Below, in pieces: positions 1 through 8,655 of a stretch of DNA of 64,000 bases. This stretch comes from Sphingomonas sp. 3P27F8 (lineage in GTDB: Bacteria > Pseudomonadota > Alphaproteobacteria > Sphingomonadales > Sphingomonadaceae), in NCBI RefSeq assembly GCF_005502745.1, contig NZ_SCNL01000007.1, positions 164,499-228,498 of the forward strand. Direction: 5' to 3'. The notes beneath the pieces were generated by a model. It saw only the letters and a program-made list of their open reading frames with translations. It made no database searches and was not told the origin of the DNA. The position numbers were made by a program, and so were the translations under genes. The first letter of the stretch is position 1; each line of letters begins with the position of its first letter.

Positions 1-817
1 AGGCAGCGCCGGAAAGATCCGCGACCACCTGATCCAGGTCAGCATCCGGCATCACGATGCCGTGATTCTTCGCGCCGCCCATCGCCTGCACGCGCTTCCC
101 CGCATCCACGCCGCGCCGATAGACGTAGTGGGCGATATCCGAGGAGCCGACGAAGCTCACGGCCGCGATCGCCGGATGATCGAGGATCGCGTCGACCATT
201 TCCTTGTCGCCATGGACGACCTGGAAGATACCCTCCGGTATCCCCGCCTCGCGGAACAGCTCGGCCAGGCGCACCGGCACAGACGGGTCGCGTTCGGACG
301 GCTTCAGGATGAAGGCGTTGCCGCACGCGGTCGCCACCGCGCCCATCCACAGCGGGATCATCGCCGGGAAGTTGAACGGCGTGATGCCGACTCCGATGCC
401 AAGCGGCTGGCGCATCGAATAGACGTCGATCCCCGGCCCCGCACCCTGGGTATATTCCCCCTTCAGGACATGCGGGATGCCGCAGGCGAACTCCACCACT
501 TCCAGCCCCCGCTGGATATCGCCCTTCGCGTCGGCGACGACCTTGCCATGCTCGGACGCGAGAAGTTCGGCGAGGCTCTGCATGTTCGCCTCGACCAGTT
601 CCTTGAAGCGGAACATGACGCGTGCGCGGCGCTGCGGATTCGTGGCCGCCCATGCGGGCTGCGCCGCCTGCGCCGCCGCCACCGCACGATCGAGATCGGC
701 CTGGGTACCCAGCGTGACCCGGGCCTGCACCTTGCCGGTGTTCGGATCGAACACGTCGGCGGTGCGGCCAGCGCCGCCGCCGGAATGGCCGGCGATGAGA
801 TGATCGATGACGCGCAT
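1..817 (-). CDS. mmsA: Methylmalonate-semialdehyde dehydrogenase (CoA-acylating), N-terminal part
   Basis: The gene runs off the left edge, so only its first 272 codons are here. The family oxidises malonate- or methylmalonate-semialdehyde to acetyl- or propionyl-CoA in valine and inositol breakdown, in the cytoplasm. The protein begins MRVIDHLIAG and carries typical family stretches such as TPFNFPAMIPLWM, ACGNAFILKPSERDPSVP and VSFVGSS (NAD-binding fold). The catalytic cysteine region lies beyond the window. A divergent LysR gene starts 117 bases upstream and probably controls it. The family call is firm; the exact aldehyde substrate is inferred. Confidence 0.88.
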   Translation of the reverse strand, partial: MRVIDHLIAGHSGGGAGRTADVFDPNTGKVQARVTLGTQADLDRAVAAAQAAQPAWAATNPQRRARVMFRFKELVEANMQSLAELLASEHGKVVADAKGDIQRGLEVVEFACGIPHVLKGEYTQGAGPGIDVYSMRQPLGIGVGITPFNFPAMIPLWMGAVATACGNAFILKPSERDPSVPVRLAELFREAGIPEGIFQVVHGDKEMVDAILDHPAIAAVSFVGSSDIAHYVYRRGVDAGKRVQAMGGAKNHGIVMPDADLDQVVADLSGAA

Positions 818-934
818 GGGAAGCCTCTCCAGGGGATTCGTTGTTGCGCCGGCTTGTAGACGCACGGCAATTATGCGCTCAACCCGTTTAATTTGCCGGG
901 GTGAGCTGCGTTTTTGCACGGAAAGGGCGAGCTG

Positions 935-1798
935 ATGCGGAATTGGGATGATCTGCGCATGTTCCTTGCGGTGGCGCACGCCGGGCGCATCGCGCCTGCC
1001 GCGCGGGCGCTCGGCGTTGACGCCACCACCGTCGCGCGGCGGCTGGCGCGGCTGGAAGAAGCCGTCGGTGCGCCGCTTTTCGAGACAGTCGCGGGCGAAC
1101 GACGACTGTCGGAAAGCGGGCAGACTTTGCTCCCGCATGCCGAGACGATCGATGCGGCAATATCCGCGGCGACCGAGGGAAAGGTGGCAAAGGGGGTGGC
1201 AGGCCATGTGCGGCTGAGCGTGGCGGAGGGCCTGGCGACCCATGTGCTCGCCCCGGCGATGCCGCGCTTCGCGTCGGCCAATCCGCGCATCCGGCTCGAT
1301 CTCATCACCGCATCGGGCCTGCTCGACCCGTCAAAGCGCGAGGCGGATATCGCGGTGATGCTCGCGCGGCCGCGCAACCGGCAGCTTACCGCGGTCCGGC
1401 TGGTCGAATATCGCCTCCGGCTCTATGCGACGCCCGGCTATCTGGCGACAGCCGGGATGCCGGATACCGCCGCCGCGCTCGAACGCCACGTGCTGGCGAG
1501 CTATGTGCCGGAACATCTTCACGCGCCCGAGCTGGATTATCTTTCGGAGCTGCACGACGGCCTTGTCGCGCGGCTGCGCAGCACCAGCATCAATGTGCAG
1601 CACGCGACAGTGGCGTCAGGAGCGGCGATCGGCATTCTGCCGGATTTCATCGCCGCGCGTGATCCGCGGCTCGTTCCGGAGCTTCCGCCGCTGGAGCTTA
1701 TACGCGCGTTCTGGCTCGTCACCCATGCCGACGGGCTGGCGACACCGCGTATTCAGGCGGTGGTGGCATGGCTGCGCGAAACGGTGGAGCGCGGGTGA
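935..1798 (+). CDS. LysR-family transcriptional regulator
   Basis: A 287-residue LysR-type regulator. The N-terminal winged helix-turn-helix is clear (DDLRMFLAVAHAGRIAPAAR, then TTVARRLARLEEAVGAPLF), followed by a substrate-binding-like effector domain. I chose the ATG at 935 because a GGAAAGGGCGAG ribosome-binding stretch precedes it; an in-frame TTG at 914 is the alternative. It is divergent from the mmsA gene, the usual arrangement for a LysR regulator and its target, so it probably responds to an intermediate of that pathway. The effector is unknown. It ends three bases before the convergent rpoN. Confidence 0.85.
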   Translation: MRNWDDLRMFLAVAHAGRIAPAARALGVDATTVARRLARLEEAVGAPLFETVAGERRLSESGQTLLPHAETIDAAISAATEGKVAKGVAGHVRLSVAEGLATHVLAPAMPRFASANPRIRLDLITASGLLDPSKREADIAVMLARPRNRQLTAVRLVEYRLRLYATPGYLATAGMPDTAAALERHVLASYVPEHLHAPELDYLSELHDGLVARLRSTSINVQHATVASGAAIGILPDFIAARDPRLVPELPPLELIRAFWLVTHADGLATPRIQAVVAWLRETVERG

Positions 1799-1801
1799 CG
1801 G

Positions 1802-3280
1802 TCAGCCGGCGCCCTCCAGGGCTTTCTGCCGGCGGCGCTGCACCGAGCTGCCGATGCCCAGCGCTTCCCGATATTTCGCAACGGTGCGGCGCGCGATGTC
1901 GAAGCCCTTGGCGTTGAGCAGTTCGACCAGCGTATCGTCGGACAGGATCTTCGCGCCCTCGCCTTGGATCAAGCCGCGGATCGCCGCCTTCACCGCTTCC
2001 GCGGACACGGCATCGCCGCCGTCCGCCGCAGCGATGCCGGACGTGAAGAAATATTTCAGCTCGAACTGCCCGCGCGCGCAGCTCAGATATTTGTTGCCGG
2101 TCACGCGGCTGACAGTCGATTCATGCATCTCGATCGCATCGGCGATCTGTCGCAGCGTGAGTGGGCGCAGATGCGCGACGCCTTTCAGGAAAAACGCTTC
2201 CTGCTGCTTCACGATTTCGGTCGCGACGCGGATGATCGTGCGCTGGCGCTGATCGAGCGCCTTCACCAGCCAGTTGGCGCTGGCGAGGCAATCGCTCAGC
2301 CACGCCTTCGATGCCTTGTTCTGTGGGCCGGCGGCCAGCTCGCTATAGTATCGACGGTTTATCAGCACGCGCGGCAGCGTCGCGTTGTTCAATTCTATCA
2401 CCCAGCCGGCGTGCGTGCGGGCGACAAAGAGATCGGGCACCACCGCAGGCGCCGGGTCCCCGCCGTATCGGCAGCCGGGCTTCGGATCATAGCCGCGCAG
2501 TTCGCGGATCATGTCCGCCATGTCCTCGTCATCCACCTGGCAGATGCGCTTCAGCCGCGCGATCTCGCCCCGCGCGAGCAGATCGAGGTGATCGATCAGT
2601 CGCGCCATGCAGGGGTCGTATCGATCCGCCTCCCTGGCCTGCAGCGCGATACATTCGGCGAGATCGCGCGCGCCCACGCCGGTGGGATCGAACGTCTGGA
2701 TCACCGCCAGCACATCCTCGATCATCGCGAGCGGCACGCCAAGCCGCGTCGCGATATCGAGCAGGTTGGCGGTGAGATATCCCGCCTCGTCGATCAGGTC
2801 GATCAGATGTTGCGCGATCGTGAGTTGCGCCCCGGACAGGACGTTTCCGGCCTGATTGCCGAGATGATCAGCAAGGCTGGGGGGATTTTGGGCGAAGGCG
2901 TCGAGGTCGGGGCCGTCCTCGCTCGCGATGCTGCCCGGGCCTGCCCCGCCAAGCCCGATCGAATCGCTCGCGCCATCGTCGAAGCGCTCGGCGGCGATAT
3001 CCACGTCCAGGGTTTCGCCAGCCGCTTCCCCGGCGATCACCAGTTCGTCCGCGCCGGCCGGTTCGTCGCGCGGCGCGTCGACCGGCTCGCGCTCAGCGAT
3101 CGGGGCGTCGTCCGAGGAGGGGCTGGTTGCCTCAAGGAGCGGGTTCTTCTCCAGTTCCTCGGCGATGACACCCTCGATCTCGAGGTTGGACAGCGCCAGC
3201 AGCTTGATCGCCTGCTGAAGTTGCGGCGTCATCACCAGCGACTGGGATTGTCGCAGATCGAGGCGCGGGGCGAGCGACAT
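1802..3280 (-). CDS. rpoN: RNA polymerase sigma-54 factor
   Basis: Sigma-54 (492 residues, normal length) directs RNA polymerase to -24/-12 promoters and needs an AAA+ activator. Region I is intact (LRQSQSLVMTPQLQQAIKLL, then an acidic linker rich in D and E). The core-binding and DNA-binding domains follow, and the RpoN box reads ARRTVAKYREALGIGSS at about residues 463-479; the usual box has T or S where this one has A. It lies 29 bases downstream of lptB on the same strand, a widely conserved neighbourhood. Three strong sigma-54 promoters and one GAFTGA activator elsewhere in this window suggest that nitrogen and flagellar genes are among its targets. Confidence 0.97.
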   Translation of the reverse strand: MSLAPRLDLRQSQSLVMTPQLQQAIKLLALSNLEIEGVIAEELEKNPLLEATSPSSDDAPIAEREPVDAPRDEPAGADELVIAGEAAGETLDVDIAAERFDDGASDSIGLGGAGPGSIASEDGPDLDAFAQNPPSLADHLGNQAGNVLSGAQLTIAQHLIDLIDEAGYLTANLLDIATRLGVPLAMIEDVLAVIQTFDPTGVGARDLAECIALQAREADRYDPCMARLIDHLDLLARGEIARLKRICQVDDEDMADMIRELRGYDPKPGCRYGGDPAPAVVPDLFVARTHAGWVIELNNATLPRVLINRRYYSELAAGPQNKASKAWLSDCLASANWLVKALDQRQRTIIRVATEIVKQQEAFFLKGVAHLRPLTLRQIADAIEMHESTVSRVTGNKYLSCARGQFELKYFFTSGIAAADGGDAVSAEAVKAAIRGLIQGEGAKILSDDTLVELLNAKGFDIARRTVAKYREALGIGSSVQRRRQKALEGAG

Positions 3281-3309
3281 CAGCTATTCCGCGATATCGG
3301 CCCGGCGCG

Positions 3310-4086
3310 TCACAAGGAGAATCCCTCACCCAGATAGAGGCGGCGGACATTCGCGTCGGCCACCAGTTCTTCCGGGGAGCCGGTGAACAGCACCCGGCCA
3401 TCATAGATGATATAGGCGCGGTCGACGATATCGAGCGTCTCGCGCACATTGTGGTCGGTGATGAGCACGCCGATATCGCGGCGCTTCAGATCCTTCACCA
3501 GATCGCGGATGTCCGCGATCGAGATGGGGTCGATGCCGGCGAACGGCTCGTCGAGCAACATGATCTTGGGGTCGGCGGCCAGCGCCCGCGCGATTTCCGC
3601 GCGCCGCCGCTCACCGCCGGACAGGGCCATCGCTGGCGCGGCGCGCAAACGGGTGAGGCCGAACTCGTCCAGAAGCTGATCGAGCCGTTGCTGACGCAGC
3701 GCCGGATCGCGAACGTTGAGCTCGAGCACCGCGAGAATATTCTTCTCGATCGTCAGACCGCGAAAGATCGAGGTTTCCTGCGGGAGATACCCGAGGCCGA
3801 GAATCGCGCGGCGATACATCGGCAGCCCGGTGATATCCTGCCCGTCGAGCATGATACGCCCGGCATCCGGCTTCACCAGCCCCATCACCGAATAGAAGCA
3901 GGTCGTCTTGCCGGCGCCGTTGGGACCGAGCAGCCCGATCACTTCGCCGCGCCCGACCGAGACGGAGACGTCGCTCAGCACGACGCGCTTGTCGTAGCTT
4001 TTGGCGATCGACACCACTTGCAGCCCGCTGGCTACGAACGGTTCGGCGATCGGCTCGATCGTGTCCATGCTCGTCACGTCATTCAT
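3310..4086 (-). CDS. lptB: LPS export ABC transporter ATP-binding protein LptB
   Basis: ATPase of the LptBFGC complex that extracts lipopolysaccharide from the inner membrane. The 258-residue protein has Walker A GPNGAGKT at about 54-61, Q-loop GYLPQE, signature LSGGERRRAEIARAL and Walker B IMLLDEPFAGIDP, followed by the H-loop ITDHN. Placement between lptA and rpoN settles the subfamily. The N-terminus is about 20 residues longer than the core domain; an internal ATG at 4068 is possible. A 116-base gap separates it from lptA, so it may have its own promoter. lptF and lptG are not in the window. Confidence 0.95.
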   Translation of the reverse strand: MNDVTSMDTIEPIAEPFVASGLQVVSIAKSYDKRVVLSDVSVSVGRGEVIGLLGPNGAGKTTCFYSVMGLVKPDAGRIMLDGQDITGLPMYRRAILGLGYLPQETSIFRGLTIEKNILAVLELNVRDPALRQQRLDQLLDEFGLTRLRAAPAMALSGGERRRAEIARALAADPKIMLLDEPFAGIDPISIADIRDLVKDLKRRDIGVLITDHNVRETLDIVDRAYIIYDGRVLFTGSPEELVADANVRRLYLGEGFSL

Positions 4087-4202
4087 ATTCGCGCCGATCT
4101 CGCAGCTTCGTGGATGCCGCCCGCCCGATGCGCGCGCAGTTGGCAGGATTCATGCATGGCTCTTTTGCCCGAGCCGGCGCAATTATGAAAGCCCCCGCGC
4201 CG

Positions 4203-4766
4203 TCAGTTCTTGCTGTCGGTCGACGCGCCGTTCGCGCGCTTCGGCACGGAAAACGTCCCCGATACCCGACCCGACGGAGCCGAGGTTACGGTGCCGCCGC
4301 TGACGGGGCCATTGGCCGCGCGCGCGGCGGAGCCGTCGATCACCGCTCGCCCGGTATCGAGGTTGAGCGTCAATCTTCCGCCATTCACGGTATTCGACCC
4401 GCCCTGTTCAAGCGAGACGCCGCCGATCATCGTGATGATCCTGCGGTTGAGATCGTAGACCGCATATTGGCTCTTCGCCACCTGGTTCGGCCGCCTGACG
4501 ACGACGCCGCCCGCGGCATCGAGCCGAGAGACCTGGGGATTTCCGTCGACGACCTGACCGGTATAGGCGACGGTCATGCGCTGGGCGTTCAGCGTCATCT
4601 CCGCCTGCTTCACCGCCACGTTGCCCGTCAGCACCGCGCGATTCGCCTTGTCCTGCAACTGGATCTGATTGGCCCCGAAATCGATCGGTGCGGTGGAATC
4701 ATGACGCGTCTGCGCATGCGCCGTTCCGGCGACGAGCAGCAGGAGCAGGGCTGGGCGGTTCATCAC
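4203..4766 (-). CDS. lptA: LPS transport periplasmic protein LptA
   Basis: Periplasmic bridge protein of the Lpt machine, carrying lipopolysaccharide toward the outer membrane. It has a signal peptide (MNRPALLLLLVAGTAHAQ) and an OstA/LptA beta-jellyroll pattern (IQLQDKANRAVLTGNVAVKQ, then QMTVAYTGQ). At 187 residues it is of normal size. The C-terminal tail is Ser/Thr/Gly-rich and probably disordered. Two adjacent ATG codons (4766 and 4763) are both possible starts. It starts four bases after the end of lptC, so the two are co-transcribed. Confidence 0.92.
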   Translation of the reverse strand: MMNRPALLLLLVAGTAHAQTRHDSTAPIDFGANQIQLQDKANRAVLTGNVAVKQAEMTLNAQRMTVAYTGQVVDGNPQVSRLDAAGGVVVRRPNQVAKSQYAVYDLNRRIITMIGGVSLEQGGSNTVNGGRLTLNLDTGRAVIDGSAARAANGPVSGGTVTSAPSGRVSGTFSVPKRANGASTDSKN

Positions 4767-4770
4767 GGCG

Positions 4771-5409
4771 CTATTTCGTTCGTCTCGGCGAGATGTGCAA
4801 GCGCGCGTTGCCGATGAGCGTCACGGTATGGGAATCCAGATCGGCATCGAGCTTGTCGGCGCTGAACGTGCCCTGGCGTACGGTGCCCGTCACGGCCTTG
4901 CCCGATTGCATTCGGCGCGTCTTGAGATCGACCAGCGCGTCTTGCGTGTCGAGCGTATAGCCGTCGGGCGCGCGGAACGAAATCGGCCCGTCGACCTGCA
5001 CCTGTTCGTTATCCATGTTGTAGCGCCCGCGATCCGCGACCAGGGAGGCGGGGCCGTCGTTCAGCCGGATGTTGGCGGCCAGCTGCTGAAGCTGGACGAT
5101 GGGCTCGGCCGAGCTTTTCTGGATCGCCGAACCGGCGGTCAGCTCGAAGGGCTGGCCCTTGCCGTCAGCCCCGCGATACCGCGCCGCCTGGATCTTCATT
5201 CGTTCCCGCGCAACCTCCACCTTGTTCTTGTCGAGCACGAAGGAGACATCGCCGCCCGTCGTCAGCGGCGCCATTACCAGAAAGGCGCTGAGAACGCCGA
5301 TCAGCACCGGCAGCGCCCAATTGGCGGCGGCGACGACGCGATCGTGCGGGCCGCCAGGCCGCGCCCACCGCTGGCGCGCGTCGAGCGCCTGGGCTGCTGA
5401 ATCAGGCAT
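4771..5409 (-). CDS. lptC: LPS export system protein LptC
   Basis: A bitopic inner-membrane protein that passes lipopolysaccharide from LptBFG to LptA. After a short cytoplasmic N-terminus there is one membrane segment (WALPVLIGVLSAFLVMAPL), then a LptC jellyroll domain (NKVEVARERMKIQAARY, ending with LIGNARLHISP). The start at 5409 (MPDSAAQALDARQRW, 212 residues) gives an 8-base overlap with the RNase D-like gene upstream. A longer open frame exists but would sit far inside that gene. Gene order lptC-lptA-lptB fits the function. Confidence 0.92.
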   Translation of the reverse strand: MPDSAAQALDARQRWARPGGPHDRVVAAANWALPVLIGVLSAFLVMAPLTTGGDVSFVLDKNKVEVARERMKIQAARYRGADGKGQPFELTAGSAIQKSSAEPIVQLQQLAANIRLNDGPASLVADRGRYNMDNEQVQVDGPISFRAPDGYTLDTQDALVDLKTRRMQSGKAVTGTVRQGTFSADKLDADLDSHTVTLIGNARLHISPRRTK

Positions 5410-6025
5410 GGGCGAAAATATCGATTTCCGGCCAGCCCGCCAGATCAAGTTCGGCGCGATGCGGCAGGAAATCGAAGCAGGCCTGTGCCAGCGCGGCGCG
5501 TCCCTCGCGCGCCAGCCGCCGGTCAAATTCTTCCTTCAGCCGGTGGAGAAAGCGCACGTCGGATGCGGCATAGTCTTTCTGCGCTTCCGACAATTCCGGG
5601 CTGCCCCAGTCCGATGATTGCTGCTGCTTTGAGATGTCCTGTCCCAGCAGTTCGCGCACCAGTTCCTTCAATCCGTGCCGATCGGTATAGGTGCGGACCA
5701 GCCGCGAGGCGATCTTCGTGCAATATACGGGCGCCGCGACGACGCCGAGATAGTGCCTGATCGCGGCGACATCGAAACGGGCGAAATGATAAAGCTTCAG
5801 CCGCTCCGGATCGCCCAGCACCGCGCGCAGGTTCGGCGCGGCATAATCGGAGGCCGGCGCGAATCGCACGAGGTGCTCGTCACCGGCCCCATCCGAGAGC
5901 TGGACGAGGCACAGGCGATCACGCGACGTGATAAGCCCCATCGTCTCGGTATCGACGGCGATCGCCGCGCCCGGCGCGAACACGTCGCCCGGCAGATCTT
6001 CCTCGTGGAAATGAACGGTCATCAT
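5402..6025 (-). CDS. Ribonuclease D-like 3'-5' exonuclease
   Basis: A 207-residue DEDD-superfamily exonuclease consisting of the catalytic domain only; it lacks the HRDC domains of full RNase D. Exo I is AIAVDTETMGL (D and E metal ligands). Exo II is YHFARFDVAAIRHYLG. Exo III is KDYAASDVRFLHRLKEEFDR, with Y and D ligands. Small proteins of this type are common in alphaproteobacteria, where they are presumed to trim RNA 3' ends. It is the first gene of the rnd-lptC-lptA run, overlapping lptC by 8 bases. Start may be either of two adjacent ATGs (6025, 6022). Confidence 0.88.
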   Translation of the reverse strand: MMTVHFHEEDLPGDVFAPGAAIAVDTETMGLITSRDRLCLVQLSDGAGDEHLVRFAPASDYAAPNLRAVLGDPERLKLYHFARFDVAAIRHYLGVVAAPVYCTKIASRLVRTYTDRHGLKELVRELLGQDISKQQQSSDWGSPELSEAQKDYAASDVRFLHRLKEEFDRRLAREGRAALAQACFDFLPHRAELDLAGWPEIDIFAHA

Positions 6026-6401
6026 GCTGCCCTAGCGATGCGGAGGGCGTCGCTCAATGGCCCCCGAAGTCGTGCGGGCGAAAGTGATGCGGTGAAATAC
6101 CGCGAATCGGCGGGAGAGGTTTGGGTTTCAGCCAGCGGGCCGACGAAAAACGGAAGCTATATTTGGTGGTTAGCCTCTCCTCATGTGCGCCCACCTGTGC
6201 TTATGATGCGACAGTATCGTAAGTAACGCGATGTTGAGCGCCCTGTCGCACACGATTCCGTTCGCGGTTGAGACAAAGCTGGGCTATGACCACGATTGAG
6301 GCGCGAAAGGTTTGGCGCCCGAAGAGGTGTGGTTGCTGCTCGCCGTCCAGCGCGCACCCCTTGACGGCTAAGTCGGGCGGACGGGAAGACGAACGGGGTT
6401 T
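6026..6401. other. 376-base intergenic region between divergent genes
   Basis: This gap lies between the RNase D-like gene (minus) and the double cold-shock gene (plus). It must hold both promoters and may include a long 5' leader for the cold-shock gene, which is common in that family. A small hairpin can be drawn (GCGGT-GAAAT-ACCGC, about 6093-6107). I see no convincing promoter, coding region or RNA gene. Confidence 0.4.
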
Positions 6402-7217
6402 ATGGGTTTCGACAAAGGTAACCGCGGGCAACGTGGCGGACGCGGCCGCGACAAGCGCGATAGTTTCGGCGGCGATGATTTCGGCGGCGGCGGCGACTTC
6501 GGTGGTGGTTTCGGTGATCGTGGCGGCTTCGGCGGCGGCGGCGGTTTCCGTGGCGGCGGTGGCGGCTTCGGCGGCGGCGGCGGCGGTGGTTTCCGCGGCG
6601 GCGGTGGCGGCTTCGGCGGCGGCGGCGGCGGTGGTTTCCGTGGCGGCGGTGGTGGCGGTATGCCGCCCCAGGTTGTCGGCGAAGGCACGGGCGTCGTAAA
6701 ATTCTTCAACGCGCAGAAGGGTTTCGGCTTCGTCGTGCGTGATGACGGCGGCGAGGACGTGTTCGTGCACATCTCCGCAGTCGAACAGGCCGGGCTCACC
6801 GGCCTTGCCGAGGGCCAGCCGCTCGGCTTCACGCTCGTCGATCGTGGCGGCCGTATTTCGGCTACCGAGCTGAAGATCGATGGCGAGCCGATGCCGGTCC
6901 AGGAACGTGCGCCACGCGAGGGCGGTTTCGACAGCCCGCGCGACGGCGGCTTCGGCGGTCCGCGCGGCGGTGCCGCCGGCGGCGCGCAGCGCCAGCTTAC
7001 CGGCGAGAAGGCGACCGGCACGGTCAAGTTCTTCAACGCGATGAAGGGCTTCGGCTTCATCCAGCGCGATGATGGCCAGCCTGATGCCTTCGTCCATATC
7101 TCGGCAGTCGAGCGCGCCGGCCTCGGCAGTCTGAACGAGGGCGATCGCCTGTCGTTCGAGATCGAGGTGGATCGTCGCGGCAAATATGCCGCAGTGAACC
7201 TTCAGCAGTCGAGCTGA
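6402..7217 (+). CDS. Glycine-rich protein with two cold-shock domains
   Basis: A 271-residue RNA/DNA-binding protein. Residues 1-90 are a Gly/Arg/Phe-rich low-complexity tail made of repeated GFGGGGGGGFRGGGG-like units, followed by two cold-shock domains. Each domain has RNP1 (KGFGFV; KGFGFI) and RNP2 (VFVHI; AFVHI). The first runs from about residue 92 (GTGVVKFFNAQKGFGF) and the second from about 204 (ATGTVKFFNAMKGFGF). The linker is again Gly/Arg-rich. Double cold-shock proteins are common in alphaproteobacteria, but the long N-terminal RGG-like tail is less usual. Probable role: RNA chaperone in cold or stationary phase. Confidence 0.9.
   Translation: MGFDKGNRGQRGGRGRDKRDSFGGDDFGGGGDFGGGFGDRGGFGGGGGFRGGGGGFGGGGGGGFRGGGGGFGGGGGGGFRGGGGGGMPPQVVGEGTGVVKFFNAQKGFGFVVRDDGGEDVFVHISAVEQAGLTGLAEGQPLGFTLVDRGGRISATELKIDGEPMPVQERAPREGGFDSPRDGGFGGPRGGAAGGAQRQLTGEKATGTVKFFNAMKGFGFIQRDDGQPDAFVHISAVERAGLGSLNEGDRLSFEIEVDRRGKYAAVNLQQSS
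6522..6650 (+). repeat. In-frame tandem repeat coding the Gly-rich tail
   Basis: Three head-to-tail units of 39, 45 and 45 bases (6522-6560, 6561-6605, 6606-6650). The two 45-base copies differ at one position (CGC versus CGT for Arg). All unit lengths are multiples of three, so gain or loss of units would keep the cold-shock reading frame. Confidence 0.9.
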
Positions 7218-7355
7218 TCGGCCCGTCTCCGGTCCATGGCGGCCCGTCCGACTCATGTCGGGCGGGCCGCTCTCGTTTTCGGTGAAGCCCAGCTCAACGG
7301 CGGCTGAGCGGTCGATGCGTTGGCAGGGAACGATTGTGTGTATGGAGTGGTCGGC

Positions 7356-8129
7356 ATGACCGTGCGCTGGTTCCCGCTGTTCCTGCTGGCGATCCCTGCG
7401 GCCGTGGCGGCCGATCCGCCGCCGGCCACCCCTGCCGTGCTGATTCCGGTGGTCGTAGCGCGCTTTCCGCACGATCGCGCCGCGTTCACCGAGGGGCTCG
7501 TCTGGCACCATGGCAAAATGTACGAAAGCGTCGGTCTGGAAGGGCGATCCGACGTCCGCTGCGTCGATATCGCGACGGGACGCGTGCAGGCGCGATCGAC
7601 GATTCCCGCCGACATGTTCGGTGAGGGGCTGACGGGCTGGAAGGATGGGCTGGTAAGCCTCACCTGGCACGGCGGCATCGCGTATCGCTGGAGCGGCGCA
7701 AGGCTGAAACGGGTCGGCAGCATGCGCTATCGCGGCGAGGGCTGGGGGCTGACGACGCTCGGCGATTCGCTTGTCCGCTCCGATGGCTCGTCGACACTCA
7801 CGGTGCACGATCCTGCCACCTTCGCGGTCCGGCGCCGGATCGCGGTGACGCTGAACGGCAAGCCGCTCGATCAGCTCAATGAGCTGGAAGCGGTGGACGG
7901 CGCGATCCTCGCGAACGTCTGGCGCTCGCCATTCATCGTCCGCATCGATCCGGCGAGCGGGCGGGTAAACGCGATCATCGATCTGCGCGCGATCGTCGGT
8001 GAGATCGGCATCGCGGACGATATCGAGGCGGTCGCGAACGGCATCGCATGGGATGCGGCGAGGCGCCGTCTGTTCATCACCGGCAAGCGCTGGCCGACAT
8101 TGTTCGAAATCAAGCTGCCCGCCGGCTGA
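7356..8129 (+). CDS. Glutaminyl-peptide cyclotransferase (plant/bacterial beta-propeller type)
   Basis: Predicted secreted or periplasmic enzyme that cyclises N-terminal glutamine to pyroglutamate. From the ATG at 7356 it is 257 residues with a signal peptide (MTVRWFPLFLLAIPAAVAA). Family motifs are FTEGLVWHHGKMYESVG, FGEGLTGWKDGLVSLTW, YRGEGWGLT and the late NELEAVDGAILANVW and GIAWDAARRRLFITGKRWP. An in-frame ATG 36 bases upstream would place extra residues before the signal peptide, so I prefer the internal start. The family fit is good; the in vivo substrate is unknown. Confidence 0.85.
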   Translation: MTVRWFPLFLLAIPAAVAADPPPATPAVLIPVVVARFPHDRAAFTEGLVWHHGKMYESVGLEGRSDVRCVDIATGRVQARSTIPADMFGEGLTGWKDGLVSLTWHGGIAYRWSGARLKRVGSMRYRGEGWGLTTLGDSLVRSDGSSTLTVHDPATFAVRRRIAVTLNGKPLDQLNELEAVDGAILANVWRSPFIVRIDPASGRVNAIIDLRAIVGEIGIADDIEAVANGIAWDAARRRLFITGKRWPTLFEIKLPAG

Positions 8130-8175
8130 GCGCGATGCGCCGGCCTCCCTTGCGGCCCCCCTATCCAGTCGTCGC

Positions 8176-8601
8176 ATGAAGATGATCGGTCTGACGGCGG
8201 GATGAGCCGCGAAAGCTCTGCACACTATCACCGCCTCATTTCGCGATGGAGCCGCCGTTCTACAAAGGGCGGTCGCACGAGCGCTACAAGATCGAGAGGC
8301 TGATGCCGGGCGCAGCCGATCGGATGGCCATCCATCGCATCATCCATGACGAACCGGTCGCCGGGATGTGTGGCCTGAATCGCGCGTGATCTACCGCGAG
8401 GCGATTGCGCGCTGGGTTTCGGCCTGCGCGCAAGCGGCGATTGTCGGCTGCACCGGGATAATGTTGCTGATCTGCTCCGAGGGCAGCGCGGTGCCGTTGT
8501 TCGACACCACGACATTGCATGCCGAAGCGATCGCGACGCTGGCTTTGGCCGAAACGGGCGCCGGAATGAAAAAGTGCCCGGTGTCTGCACACCGGGCATA
8601 G
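8176..8601 (+). pseudogene. Degenerate aspartate/glutamate racemase gene
   Basis: Fragments of one racemase-family protein appear in three frames in the right order. They are MKMIGLTAG from 8176 and then a stop, MSRESSAHYHRLISRW from 8202, MEPPFYKGRSHERYKIERL around 8246-8303 continuing to IHRIIHDEPVAG, and WPESRVIYREAIARW to AIVGCTGIMLL and FDTTTLHAEAIATLAL from about 8371. Intact relatives are about 230 residues; here the first third to half is missing between RLISRW and MEPPFY, roughly 90-100 codons. The catalytic-type GCT motif survives but no frame is intact. Its 3' end overlaps the amtB terminator. Confidence 0.8.
8565..8598 (-). terminator. Rho-independent terminator of glnK-amtB
   Basis: A perfect 10-bp stem (8575-8584 with 8589-8598) with a CTGC loop. 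Read on the minus strand it is followed by CTTTTTC. It lies about 58 bases beyond the amtB stop codon. Confidence 0.88.
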
Positions 8602-8655
8602 GATCGTCCGCAGGAGGAACAACGTGGGGGGCGGGCGCCGCCCGCCCCGATCCGT

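Noticed and set aside
6201..8231. A 676-codon open frame on the minus strand across the cold-shock and cyclotransferase genes
   Set aside because: It is antisense to two well-supported genes, spans their boundary, and its Ala/Thr-rich run is only the reverse reading of the Gly repeat.
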